Of a stretch of DNA of 13,544 nt, positions 6,116 through 13,397 are shown piece by piece; the stretch's first letter is position 1, and each line of letters begins with the position of its first letter. The DNA lies in NCBI GenBank assembly GCA_900772695.1, contig CAAGRO010000132.1, forward strand, positions 1-13,544, written 5' to 3'. The DNA comes from an uncultured Oribacterium sp. GTDB taxonomy: Bacteria; Bacillota; Clostridia; Lachnospirales; Lachnospiraceae. Both the position numbers and the translations under genes were made by a program. Under the pieces are notes generated by a model. The model did not search any database and was not told where the DNA came from. It was given only the letters and a program-made list of their open reading frames with translations.

Positions 6116-7732
6116 ATGAAACGTTTTTCATATTTCATAACAACTGTTCTTTTCACCCTGCTTTTGTCGATACAGGCACTTGCGTCGAGCGCGGCCATCA
6201 CCTTCTCGGACCCGAGCGTCACGGTCGGGACGGATGTCAATGTCACGATGAAGGTGTCGAGTGGCGAGGCAAGCCTGGCCCGTGCCGATGTGACGCTCGC
6301 CTATGATGCAAATCTGCTCGAGTTTGTCAGTGGAACAGACGCATCCGGCGGCGCCGGCACCGTACGTATCAATGGCGGCACCAATGGCAGCGGCACCGGA
6401 ACCCTCGAGTATAATCTGAAGTTCCATACCCTGTCTGCGGGCACCGCGACCCTGACGGTCCAGAACTATAACATCTACGACGCTGATGAGAGCTTCGCAG
6501 AGCTTGAGCACCAGGGTTCCTCCACAGTGACGATCAGCTCGGCGGCAGCCGCTTCGACGAATACACAGCTGTCGTCGCTGGTGGTTTCACCGGGCACCCT
6601 GAGTCCGGCGTTCGCAGCCGATACGACCAGCTATTCACTGATCGTCGGTACGGAGGTCGATACCCTGGCGATCAATGCCATCGCCGCTGACACGACCGCT
6701 TCCGTTCAGGTGAGTGGCAACGAGCAGTTAAGTATGGGTGAGAATACCGTGACGATCACGGTGACGGCCGCCGATGGTACGAGTCAGGCCGTCTATACCC
6801 TGGACGTCATGAAGCAGGAGGGTGGACCGAATGTCGGTGATACGACGACCACCACGGCAACGACGAACGAGGGCGTAAAGCTCAGCGCCAAGGATAAAAC
6901 CATCACCATCATGAACCCGGGCTCTGATGTCGAGATTCCGGCAGGCTTCGCAGAGAGCACGATCGATATCGATGGTCATCAGGTGAAGGGCTGGGTATGG
7001 AAGCTTGATACTGATCACCAGTACTGCATCGTCTATGGTATGAATGAGGCAGGTGAGCTGAATTTCTACCGCTATGACCTGACGGAGAAGACCATCCAGC
7101 GCTATTTCGAGGATCCGGTCGAGCAGCAGCTGAAGGCGGATGCAGAGCAGTATCCGGAGCTGGTAAATCGCTACGATGCGCTGGTTCGTCAGTATAATCA
7201 TATGTTTATCCTGACCTGCATCCTGGCGGTGGCGGTCCTGGGCCTTCTGGTATTCGTCATCGTCCTCGTCAGCAGACGGCACGATGGTCGTGGAAGCAAC
7301 ACGGTACGACGCATGAATGCGTCTGAAAAGAATCGTGTGAAGCCTGTATCCACCGAGGATGAGGATATGGATGCAGCCGGAGACGAGAAGTCTTCACTGG
7401 AGGAGACGATTCCGCTTCACAAGCTCGGAAAGCTTCCGAAGCGAAGCGCGGACCTTCATGACGCCCCTGATACAGAGGATAGCGATCTCGATGCGACACG
7501 CATCCTGAAGCCGGAGGACCGTGCTGCGATCTCAGGCGGCGATGCTCCAGAGGGCACGCGAGGGCTTGATATCGAGGACCTCGACGATGTCGATGAGCCG
7601 ACGATCGCGCTCCATGATCTCGGCGGTGTGCAGCATGCACCGGCGGAGCCGGAGGAGGAAAAGGAGGATCTCGAGCACACGAGAGCCTTCCAGATGCCGA
7701 AGGATTCCGGACTGGATATCGAAGATCTTTAA
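6116..7732 (+). CDS. Cohesin-domain single-pass membrane protein with repeat-motif cytoplasmic tail
   Basis: A 538-residue protein. ATG 6116 follows AGAGG (6106-6110) by 5 nt and opens a signal peptide (1-24, ending ALA); the frame extends 23 codons upstream without a supported start. Extracellular part: cohesin-like beta domain about 27-142 (ITFSDPSVTVGTDVNVTM, later TLSAGTATLTV), a cadherin-like beta-sandwich about 149-234 like that of the upstream protein, a Thr-rich linker, and an unassigned domain about 255-345. One TM helix spans about 363-386, then RR and an acidic cytoplasmic tail 387-538. The tail repeats [ED]-x-T-[IR]-x-[LF] five times (Thr 431, 461, 481, 496, 522) and GLDIEDL twice (483-489 and the exact C-terminus 532-538). 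Cohesin-like domains bind partner proteins, so a wall-to-cytoplasm adaptor role is plausible. No enzymatic domain is seen. Confidence 0.85.
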   Translation: MKRFSYFITTVLFTLLLSIQALASSAAITFSDPSVTVGTDVNVTMKVSSGEASLARADVTLAYDANLLEFVSGTDASGGAGTVRINGGTNGSGTGTLEYNLKFHTLSAGTATLTVQNYNIYDADESFAELEHQGSSTVTISSAAAASTNTQLSSLVVSPGTLSPAFAADTTSYSLIVGTEVDTLAINAIAADTTASVQVSGNEQLSMGENTVTITVTAADGTSQAVYTLDVMKQEGGPNVGDTTTTTATTNEGVKLSAKDKTITIMNPGSDVEIPAGFAESTIDIDGHQVKGWVWKLDTDHQYCIVYGMNEAGELNFYRYDLTEKTIQRYFEDPVEQQLKADAEQYPELVNRYDALVRQYNHMFILTCILAVAVLGLLVFVIVLVSRRHDGRGSNTVRRMNASEKNRVKPVSTEDEDMDAAGDEKSSLEETIPLHKLGKLPKRSADLHDAPDTEDSDLDATRILKPEDRAAISGGDAPEGTRGLDIEDLDDVDEPTIALHDLGGVQHAPAEPEEEKEDLEHTRAFQMPKDSGLDIEDL

Positions 7733-7740
7733 ACGAAGGT

Positions 7741-7778
7741 GAAAGCCTGCAGCTTCGGCTGCAGGCTTTCTTTCTGTT
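7741..7778 (+). terminator. intrinsic terminator of the envelope unit
   Basis: A perfect 13-bp stem, GAAAGCCTGCAGC (7741-7753) with its complement (7758-7770), closes a UUCG tetraloop and is followed by TTTCTGTT. It starts 8 nt after the stop codon of the cohesin-type gene. Confidence 0.95.
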
Positions 7779-7867
7779 CGACAGGCAGGGGATCCAGCTT
7801 GATTTCACACGGTCTCTACGTATGGTCTACGTTGACGCCCCTCCTGGGTCCCCTTCATGTCTCTTCA

Positions 7868-7881
7868 AATCAAGATTGATT
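7868..7881 (+). promoter_or_regulatory. palindrome over the clpC -35 element, candidate operator
   Basis: AATCAA-GA-TTGATT is a perfect inverted repeat whose right half is the -35 hexamer itself. A direct repeat TTCAAATC (7864-7871 and 7880-7887) overlaps it. It matches neither the CtsR heptad (GGTCAAA tandem) nor CIRCE, so the regulator is unknown. Confidence 0.4.
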
Positions 7882-7904
7882 CAAATCCTGAAATGCACTA
7901 GAAT
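7876..7904 (+). promoter_or_regulatory. sigma-A-type promoter of clpC
   Basis: TTGATT (7876-7881), 17 nt, TAGAAT (7899-7904) lies 24 nt before the clpC start codon, giving a very short leader that carries the AAGGTGG ribosome binding site (7916-7922). The 97 nt between the preceding terminator and this promoter hold no recognisable gene. Confidence 0.8.
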
Positions 7905-7928
7905 ATCCTTCATGAAAGGTGGTAAAGC

Positions 7929-10457
7929 ATGAATCAGTTTACGATACAGGCACAGCGTGCGCTGCAGCTCGCGATCGAAGCGGCAGAGGAGCTGGGCCAT
8001 CAGTACATAGGAACCGAACACATCCTTCTCGGCCTCCGTCGTGAAGGTACGGCTGTGGCCGCGAAGGTGCTACAGTCAAACGGCATCGATGATCAGAAGA
8101 TTCTCGATATGATCGCAAAGTTTATCGCTTCGGATACGAAGGTGACGATCCGTGAGCGTGCCGGCTATACGCCGTCAGCGAAGCGCCTCATGCAGAACGC
8201 GATGCAGGAATCCCTGCGTGCCGGTGCACGTCTCGTCGGGACAGAGCACATCCTGATCGCGATGCTGAAGGATACGAACTGCGTTGCCTCCCGTATCATC
8301 GCGACGCTCGGCGGTAATGCGCAGCGCATGTACCAGCAGATCATGGCGGTCATCGGGGACGATGTCGTCCTCGACGATCCGAGCCGTCCGCAGGCGGCAC
8401 AGCAGCCGGCATCGGATACACCGACGCTGGATCAGTATGCGCGGGATCTTACTGCGATGGCAGCCGAGGGAAAGCTCGACCCGGTCATCGGCCGTGAGCG
8501 GGAGATCATGCGTGTCGTACAGATCCTGTCCAGACGGACGAAGAACAATCCATGTCTGATCGGTGAGCCGGGTGTCGGCAAGACCGCGGTGGTCGAGGGT
8601 CTGGCAGAGCGCATCGTGGCAGGCGATGTCCCGGACACTATCCTGCAGAAGCGCGTCATGTCCCTCGACATCTCCAGCATGGTTGCGGGCTCGAAGTACC
8701 GCGGTGAGTTCGAGGAGCGCATCAAGCGCGTCATCGCCGAAACCGTGAAGAACGGACAGGTGCTGCTCTTCATCGATGAGCTGCATACCATCATCGGCGC
8801 CGGCGGTGCCGAGGGTGCACTCGATGCGGCGAATATCCTGAAGCCGGCACTGGCCCGTGGTGAGCTCCAGATCATCGGTGCAACGACCCTCGATGAGTAC
8901 CGTAAGCACATCGAAAAGGATGCTGCCCTCGAGCGCCGTTTTCAGCCGGTGACGATCGATGAGCCGGGTGAGGAGGAGAGCTATGCGATCCTGAAGGGCA
9001 TCGTATCGAAGTACGAGGAGCACCATCAGGTGCTGATCGATGATGCAGCGCTGAAGGCGGCCGTCACCCTTTCGGTGCGCTATATCAATGATCGCTGTCT
9101 GCCGGATAAGGCCATCGATCTCATCGATGAGGCAGCGTCGAAGATCCGTATCCTTCACTCCGGTGAACCGGAGAGCATAAAGAAGCTCCGTGCGAAGATC
9201 GAAGCGATGGATGCGGAGAAGGAAGACTGTATCCGCCGCGAGGATTTCGAAGCCGCTTCCCAGATCAAGAAGAAGCAGCTGCGGGAGAAGACGAAGCTGG
9301 AGCGTGCGCTGCTGAGCTGGCAGTCGGAGAAGGAGGAGCATAAGCTCCACGTCACTGAGGCCGACATCGCCCGCGTGGTTTCCGAGTGGACTCGGATTCC
9401 GGTAGAGAAGCTCACCGAGGGCGAGGCAGAGCGCCTCATGCGTCTCGAGGAGACGCTGCATAAGCGCGTTATCGGACAGACCGAGGCGGTGTCCGCCGTC
9501 GCGAAGGCGATCCGTCGCGGACGTGTGGGTCTCAAGGATCCGAAGCGTCCGATCGGCTCCTTCATGTTCCTCGGACCGACCGGCGTCGGTAAGACGGAGC
9601 TCAGTAAGGCCCTCGCCGAGGCGATGTTCGGCTCCGAGGCGGATCTCATCCGCGTCGACATGTCGGAGTACATGGAGAAGTACAGCGTCTCGAAGATGAT
9701 CGGATCGCCGCCAGGCTATGTCGGCTACGATGAGGGGGGCCAGCTCAGTGAGAAGGTGCGCCGGAATCCATATTCCGTCATCCTCTTCGATGAGATCGAG
9801 AAGGCCCATCCGGATGTACTGAACGTGCTTCTTCAGGTCCTCGATGACGGTCACATCACCGATGCGCAGGGCCGGAAGGTTTCCTTTAAGAACACGATCA
9901 TCATCATGACGTCCAATGCCGGCGCCGAGCAGATCGTCAGCCCGAAGCGACTCGGTTTCGACACCGGTGGCGATGAGAAGGCGAAGAACTACCAGATCAT
10001 CAAATCCCGCGTGATGGAAGAGGTGCATCGTCTCTTCCGTCCGGAGTTTCTGAACCGTGTCGATGACATCATCGTCTTCCAGCCGATCACGAAGGAGGAC
10101 CTCCGTGCGATCCTCGACATCATGATGAAGGATATGGTGAAGAACGCACTCGAGGAGCTGAATATCCGACTTCACCTCGATCAGGACGCGGCGAACCTCC
10201 TCATCGAGCGTGGGTATGATCCGAAGTACGGTGCACGTCCGCTGCGCCGGGTGCTTCAGACCGAGCTCGAGGATAAGCTCGCAGAGGAAATTCTGAGCGG
10301 ACACATCGCGAAGAATTCCAGTGTCCGTATCGGCGTTGACAAGGATGGAAAGACCCTGAAGTTCCAGGGCCGCCGCCTGCCGTCCGCCGGCACAGCTCAC
10401 CGGAAAAAGGAAGCTGAAAAACAGCAGACAGAAAGCGCACAGATCGAAGAGAAGTAA
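7929..10457 (+). CDS. clpC: ATP-dependent Clp protease ATP-binding subunit ClpC
   Basis: An 842-residue Hsp100 unfoldase that feeds substrates to the ClpP peptidase in the cytoplasm. Order: Clp N-domain double repeat about 1-145; AAA1 with Walker A GEPGVGKT (212-219), Walker B FIDE (281-284) and pore segment KYRGEF (257-261); middle region 415-475 with a UVR-like motif (EDCIRREDFEAASQIKKKQ) that marks ClpC rather than ClpA or ClpB; AAA2 with GPTGVGKT (549-556), Walker B LFDE (619-622) and pore loop GYVGYD (596-601); and the D2 small domain to about 805. A charged tail follows. ATG 7929 has AAGGTGG 6 nt upstream. In Bacillus the gene follows ctsR-mcsA-mcsB; here it has its own promoter and those genes are not adjacent, although radA follows as usual. 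All catalytic motifs are intact. Confidence 0.98.
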   Translation: MNQFTIQAQRALQLAIEAAEELGHQYIGTEHILLGLRREGTAVAAKVLQSNGIDDQKILDMIAKFIASDTKVTIRERAGYTPSAKRLMQNAMQESLRAGARLVGTEHILIAMLKDTNCVASRIIATLGGNAQRMYQQIMAVIGDDVVLDDPSRPQAAQQPASDTPTLDQYARDLTAMAAEGKLDPVIGREREIMRVVQILSRRTKNNPCLIGEPGVGKTAVVEGLAERIVAGDVPDTILQKRVMSLDISSMVAGSKYRGEFEERIKRVIAETVKNGQVLLFIDELHTIIGAGGAEGALDAANILKPALARGELQIIGATTLDEYRKHIEKDAALERRFQPVTIDEPGEEESYAILKGIVSKYEEHHQVLIDDAALKAAVTLSVRYINDRCLPDKAIDLIDEAASKIRILHSGEPESIKKLRAKIEAMDAEKEDCIRREDFEAASQIKKKQLREKTKLERALLSWQSEKEEHKLHVTEADIARVVSEWTRIPVEKLTEGEAERLMRLEETLHKRVIGQTEAVSAVAKAIRRGRVGLKDPKRPIGSFMFLGPTGVGKTELSKALAEAMFGSEADLIRVDMSEYMEKYSVSKMIGSPPGYVGYDEGGQLSEKVRRNPYSVILFDEIEKAHPDVLNVLLQVLDDGHITDAQGRKVSFKNTIIIMTSNAGAEQIVSPKRLGFDTGGDEKAKNYQIIKSRVMEEVHRLFRPEFLNRVDDIIVFQPITKEDLRAILDIMMKDMVKNALEELNIRLHLDQDAANLLIERGYDPKYGARPLRRVLQTELEDKLAEEILSGHIAKNSSVRIGVDKDGKTLKFQGRRLPSAGTAHRKKEAEKQQTESAQIEEK

Positions 10458-10473
10458 ATCTGCAGCGAAGCCA

Positions 10474-10513
10474 CAGCTACGCACGAACATCCTGATGTCC
10501 GTGCGTGCTGTTT
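10474..10513 (+). terminator. hairpin with short T-run between clpC and radA
   Basis: CAGC-t-ACGCACG-a-ACATC (10474-10491) pairs with GATGT-c-CGTGCGT-GCTG (10494-10510), followed by TTT and then ATAC. The stem is long but interrupted and the T-run is only three, so partial termination is likely. radA starts 15 nt later, so radA would depend on readthrough or on a promoter inside clpC. Confidence 0.5.
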
Positions 10514-10528
10514 ATACGAGGAAATACT

Positions 10529-11914
10529 ATGGCGAAAAGTACATCGCGCTACTTCTGTAAGGAATGTGGCTATGAATCCGCGAAGTGGCTCGGTCAGTGT
10601 CCGAGCTGCCGCGCGTGGAATACCTTCGTGGAGGAACCTGTCGTAAAAGCCTCCCCAGCTTCCGGCTTCAGCCGAAACACCGGTGCGCGTCCGCCCCGGC
10701 AGCGTCCGGTGCGTGTCGATGAAATCGCCCTCGAAAAGGAGGACCGCATCCCGACCGGCTTCCAGGAGCTTGACCGTGTGCTCGGCGGTGGGATCGTCGT
10801 GGGCTCGATGGTGCTGCTCGGTGGTGACCCGGGCATCGGAAAATCGACGATCCTGCTCGAGGTCTCGCGAAACCTGGCGGCGGATGATGGAAAATCCGTC
10901 CTCTACGTATCCGGTGAGGAGAGTCTCAAGCAGATCAAGCTGCGAGCAGAACGCATCAAAACGATCTCCGGGGATCTCCGCTTCATGACGGAAACGAATA
11001 TCGAGAACATCATCGAGACCATCCGGGAGGAGAAGCCGGACTTCGTCGTGATCGACTCGATCCAGACGATGTATACCGAGAGTGTCACGGCAGCCCCAGG
11101 CTCGGTCAGTCAGGTACGTGAGTCGGCTGCGCAGCTCCTACGCGCCGCGAAGGAGTGCGGGATCGCAATCTTCCTCGTCGGTCATGTGACGAAGGACGGT
11201 ACGGTCGCCGGTCCGAAGATACTCGAGCATATGGTCGACGTCGTCCTCTTTTTCGAGGGCGAGTCCGGAAGCAGCCTCCGCATCCTGCATGGGCAGAAGA
11301 ACCGTTTCGGCTCGACGAACGAGATCGCGGTGTTCGAGATGGATGGCGCCGGGCTGCATGAGGTGCTGAACCCGTCGGAGCTTCTGCTCTCCGGACGACC
11401 GATCGGTGCCAGCGGTTCGGTCGTCAGCTGTGGCATGGAGGGTACGCGTCCGCTGCTGATCGAGATTCAGGGCCTGCTCGTAGCGAGCGCCTTTAATCTG
11501 CCGCGTCGTACGGCGAACGGCATCGATTATAATCGTCTGAACCTGCTGATCGCCATCGTCGAGAAGCGCCTGAATCTCGAGATCGGGAAGTACGATGCCT
11601 ATGTCAATATCACCGGCGGACTGCGCATCGCCGAGCCGTCCATGGACCTGGCCGTCATCATGGCGCTGATTTCTTCCTATATGAATATCGAGATCCCGGA
11701 GGATGTGATGATCTTCGGTGAGGTCGGACTGAGTGGCGAGGTACGTGCGGTATCGAATGCTGATCAGCGGATCGAAGAGGCGGCACGCCTTGGTTTCCAT
11801 AAGATCGTGCTTCCGGCCTTCCATATGAAGAAGCTGCGTCAGCCGAACCTGACGGCCTGTGAGCTCGTCCCGGTGCGCAGTATACGGGAGGCGGTGAAAA
11901 TTCTCAAGAAATAG
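10529..11914 (+). CDS. radA: DNA repair protein RadA (Sms)
   Basis: A 461-residue RecA-like ATPase and branch-migration helicase in homologous recombination and DNA repair. The N-terminal zinc finger is Cys10-x2-Cys13 and Cys24-x2-Cys27. The ATPase core has Walker A GGDPGIGKST (97-106), Walker B FVVIDS with Asp175, and the RadA-specific KNRFG at 256-260. The C-terminal third (about 320-461) is the Lon-protease-like fold, from TANGIDYNRLNLL through GGLRIAEPSMDLA to the GEVGLSGEVRAV segment, without proteolytic function. An upstream GTG at 10505 is open, but ATG 10529 has a GAGGA site and gives the canonical MAKSTSRYFC start. It lies 71 nt after clpC, separated by a hairpin. Length is normal and all motifs are intact. 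disA, the next gene in Bacillus, is not here; a tRNA follows. Confidence 0.98.
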   Translation: MAKSTSRYFCKECGYESAKWLGQCPSCRAWNTFVEEPVVKASPASGFSRNTGARPPRQRPVRVDEIALEKEDRIPTGFQELDRVLGGGIVVGSMVLLGGDPGIGKSTILLEVSRNLAADDGKSVLYVSGEESLKQIKLRAERIKTISGDLRFMTETNIENIIETIREEKPDFVVIDSIQTMYTESVTAAPGSVSQVRESAAQLLRAAKECGIAIFLVGHVTKDGTVAGPKILEHMVDVVLFFEGESGSSLRILHGQKNRFGSTNEIAVFEMDGAGLHEVLNPSELLLSGRPIGASGSVVSCGMEGTRPLLIEIQGLLVASAFNLPRRTANGIDYNRLNLLIAIVEKRLNLEIGKYDAYVNITGGLRIAEPSMDLAVIMALISSYMNIEIPEDVMIFGEVGLSGEVRAVSNADQRIEEAARLGFHKIVLPAFHMKKLRQPNLTACELVPVRSIREAVKILKK

Positions 11915-11917
11915 TGC

Positions 11918-11946
11918 TTGACTTACAGGTGCAAAATGAGTATTAT
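11918..11946 (+). promoter_or_regulatory. promoter of the tRNA-Trp unit
   Basis: TTGACT (11918-11923), 17 nt, TATTAT (11941-11946) is a near-consensus sigma-A promoter. It starts three bases after the radA stop codon. Transcription would begin near 11953, in the hairpin before the tRNA. Confidence 0.88.
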
Positions 11947-11950
11947 AAAC

Positions 11951-11971
11951 GAGTCGTCAAAACGACGACTC
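11951..11971 (+). other. hairpin in the tRNA 5' leader
   Basis: GAGTCGTC (11951-11958) and GACGACTC (11964-11971) form a perfect 8-bp stem around loop AAAAC, four bases before tRNA position 1. The predicted start of transcription falls at its left foot, so the whole leader may be this hairpin. It lacks a T-run and is not a terminator. Confidence 0.6.
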
Positions 11972-11975
11972 ATAC

Positions 11976-12046
11976 AGGGGTTTCATCCAATGGTAAGATA
12001 TCGGTCTCCAAAACCGCTCATGGGGGTTCGAATCCCTCAACCCCTG
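11976..12046 (+). tRNA. tRNA-Trp (CCA anticodon)
   Basis: A 71-nt cloverleaf. Acceptor AGGGGTT/AACCCCT (11976-11982 with 12039-12045, 7 bp) carries discriminator G at 12046. The D arm has the GG of the loop at 11992-11993 and a 3-bp pairing ATC/GAT. Anticodon loop CTCCAAA puts CCA at 12008-12010. T stem GGGGG/CCCTC with loop TTCGAAT is intact. A1-U72 and G73 are typical of bacterial tRNA-Trp, and the layout matches my memory of the Bacillus tRNA. CCA is not encoded (GCG follows). Oddities are C rather than A at position 9 and a T-C mismatch at the top pair of the anticodon stem (27/43). Confidence 0.93.
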
Positions 12047-12054
12047 CGAAGGAG

Positions 12055-12086
12055 AAGGAATCAGACGATGGTCTGGTTCCTTTTTT
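12055..12086 (+). terminator. intrinsic terminator after tRNA-Trp
   Basis: AAGGAATCAGAC (12055-12066) pairs with GTCTGGTTCCTT (12071-12082, one T-G wobble) around loop GATG. The T-run 12081-12086 partly belongs to the stem. It begins 9 nt after the tRNA and ends 23 nt before the next start codon. Confidence 0.92.
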
Positions 12087-12109
12087 GTATCAGGATAGTG
12101 GAGTGCGAC

Positions 12110-13303
12110 ATGAATAATTCAAATGATCTTTATACTGAAATCCTGCCTGGCATTTATCGTGTGAGTCTTCACGATATGACGGTTCAGCAGGGTGTTAATC
12201 GAATTCAGATTTTTATCATCAAGGGATCGCCGGCGGTCCATGACGGCCGCAGCCTGATGATCGATGCCGGTTTCAAGGACCAGGGCTGCTATCAGAAGCT
12301 GAAGAAGGCACTGGCTTCCCTGGAGATCCCGCTGGATCAGCTGGATCTCTACCTCACGCATCGTCACCACGATCATTCCGGTCTCGCGGAGACCTTCGCT
12401 GCCGAAGGTGTCCATCTGTTCATGAATCCGGCGGAGGAACGGCATCCGTATGACTGTCTCTCGTATCGTGTCAGTGACGACAGCCAGCGTGCACAGACGA
12501 AGGTCATGCGCTGGGTCGGCATCACGCCGGATCACACGCCTTACGCCTGGGAGAATTTCCTGCGCTTTTCGAAAAGGGTAAAGGACCATGGTGAGTGGGC
12601 ACTCGCCGTCAGCGGCTTTCCATATACGCCGGTGAAGGAAGGGGATCTCTTCTGCTATGGCGACTACCGCTTCCACAGTATCCCGCTGAAGGGACATACC
12701 TATGGGCAGATCGGACTGATCGAGGAAGAGAAGCACATCCTCTTTACTGCGGATCAGCTGATTCACGGTATTTCACCGATCGTGGTCACCACCTATCCGG
12801 ATGAGCACCTTCTGGAGGGGATGTTTGCATCGCTTCGAAAAATCAAGGAGGAGTACAGCGCCTGGACGATCATCCCATCCCATGGTGAGATCATCCAGGA
12901 TGTCCGTGCGGATGTCGACAGTATCGTCTACAGCTACCTCAATAAGAGCACGGTGGCGCTCGAGTTTTTAAAGGCCAGGGCATCTGCGTGCCGGGCGGAG
13001 ACATTGTCCGAAGGTATAAGCGGACGCGAGCGCAGCCTTGCGGGGGATGAAATCGATGACGGACATCAGCCGCAGGAGCTGACGGTACGTCAGGTCGCGC
13101 AGGCCATCTACCGGATGGAAGATCAACCGGAGGACGAGGCGGTCTTTTTCTCCTATAAGATGCTGATCACGAAAACCTTCAGCCTGCTGGAGTACCTTCA
13201 TGATGAGGGCTTCGTCCGTCGGATCGACCGGGATGGTGTGCTCTACTGGAGTGCTGTGGAGGCGAAGGGAGAGGAATCCCGGGTAGCGGGCGTTTCAGAA
13301 TAA
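12110..13303 (+). CDS. Metallo-beta-lactamase-fold hydrolase with C-terminal winged-helix-like domain
   Basis: A 397-residue putative cytoplasmic metallohydrolase of the MBL superfamily. Metal ligands are all visible: THRHHDHSG gives His84, His86, Asp88 and His89, followed by His196 (KGHTYGQ), Asp215 (FTADQL) and His258 (IPSHGE). That is the set of a two-metal MBL hydrolase of the glyoxalase II/LACTB2 type. After a variable linker (about 285-322), residues 324-382 (ELTVRQVAQAIYRM, then LLEYLHDEGFVRRIDRDGVLYW) resemble the winged-helix domain associated with some MBL hydrolases. ATG 12110 is preceded by TGGAG (12099-12103) at 6 nt. The frame stays open upstream to 11918 but crosses the tRNA, so the longer version is rejected. 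There is no signal peptide. The substrate cannot be told from sequence; thioesterase or nuclease-like activity are both possible. It starts 23 nt after the tRNA terminator with no separate promoter evident. Confidence 0.88.
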   Translation: MNNSNDLYTEILPGIYRVSLHDMTVQQGVNRIQIFIIKGSPAVHDGRSLMIDAGFKDQGCYQKLKKALASLEIPLDQLDLYLTHRHHDHSGLAETFAAEGVHLFMNPAEERHPYDCLSYRVSDDSQRAQTKVMRWVGITPDHTPYAWENFLRFSKRVKDHGEWALAVSGFPYTPVKEGDLFCYGDYRFHSIPLKGHTYGQIGLIEEEKHILFTADQLIHGISPIVVTTYPDEHLLEGMFASLRKIKEEYSAWTIIPSHGEIIQDVRADVDSIVYSYLNKSTVALEFLKARASACRAETLSEGISGRERSLAGDEIDDGHQPQELTVRQVAQAIYRMEDQPEDEAVFFSYKMLITKTFSLLEYLHDEGFVRRIDRDGVLYWSAVEAKGEESRVAGVSE

Positions 13304-13397
13304 TTAGATACAGAAATGTGTGCATCCCTGCCTGCTGAAGGGGAGGGTGTGCGCACGGACAGGATCCTCGGTTCGTCCGGGGAAAGTAAGGAAGGGT
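13304..13397 (+). other. short intergenic region with possible leader structure
   Basis: GTGTGCA (13318-13324) and CCCT (13326-13329) can pair with AGGG (13344-13347) and TGCGCAC (13350-13356), and CGGAC (13356-13360) with GTCCG (13375-13379). No T-run follows, so it is not a terminator. No convincing promoter was found. A purine-rich ribosome binding site (13388-13396) ends the region. Confidence 0.3.

Noticed and set aside
7811..7840. CtsR box made of two GGTC motifs upstream of clpC
   Set aside because: The motifs are 13 nt apart and lack the following AAA. CtsR sites are GGTCAAA tandems about 10 nt apart.
8175..10490. Long antisense open frame opposite clpC (771 codons on the minus strand)
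   Set aside because: The + strand encodes an intact ClpC. The antisense frame has no recognisable domains and is open because of codon bias.
11914..12117. Small + strand frames overlapping the tRNA-Trp region, including the longer version of the MBL gene starting at 11918
   Set aside because: They run through the promoter, tRNA and terminator. The translated residues have no family match, and the MBL gene has its own ribosome binding site before ATG 12110.
13340..13365. T-box-like AGGGTG motif before the ABC-F gene
   Set aside because: The consensus antiterminator sequence (AGGGTGGNACCGCG) is not matched, and no terminator follows.
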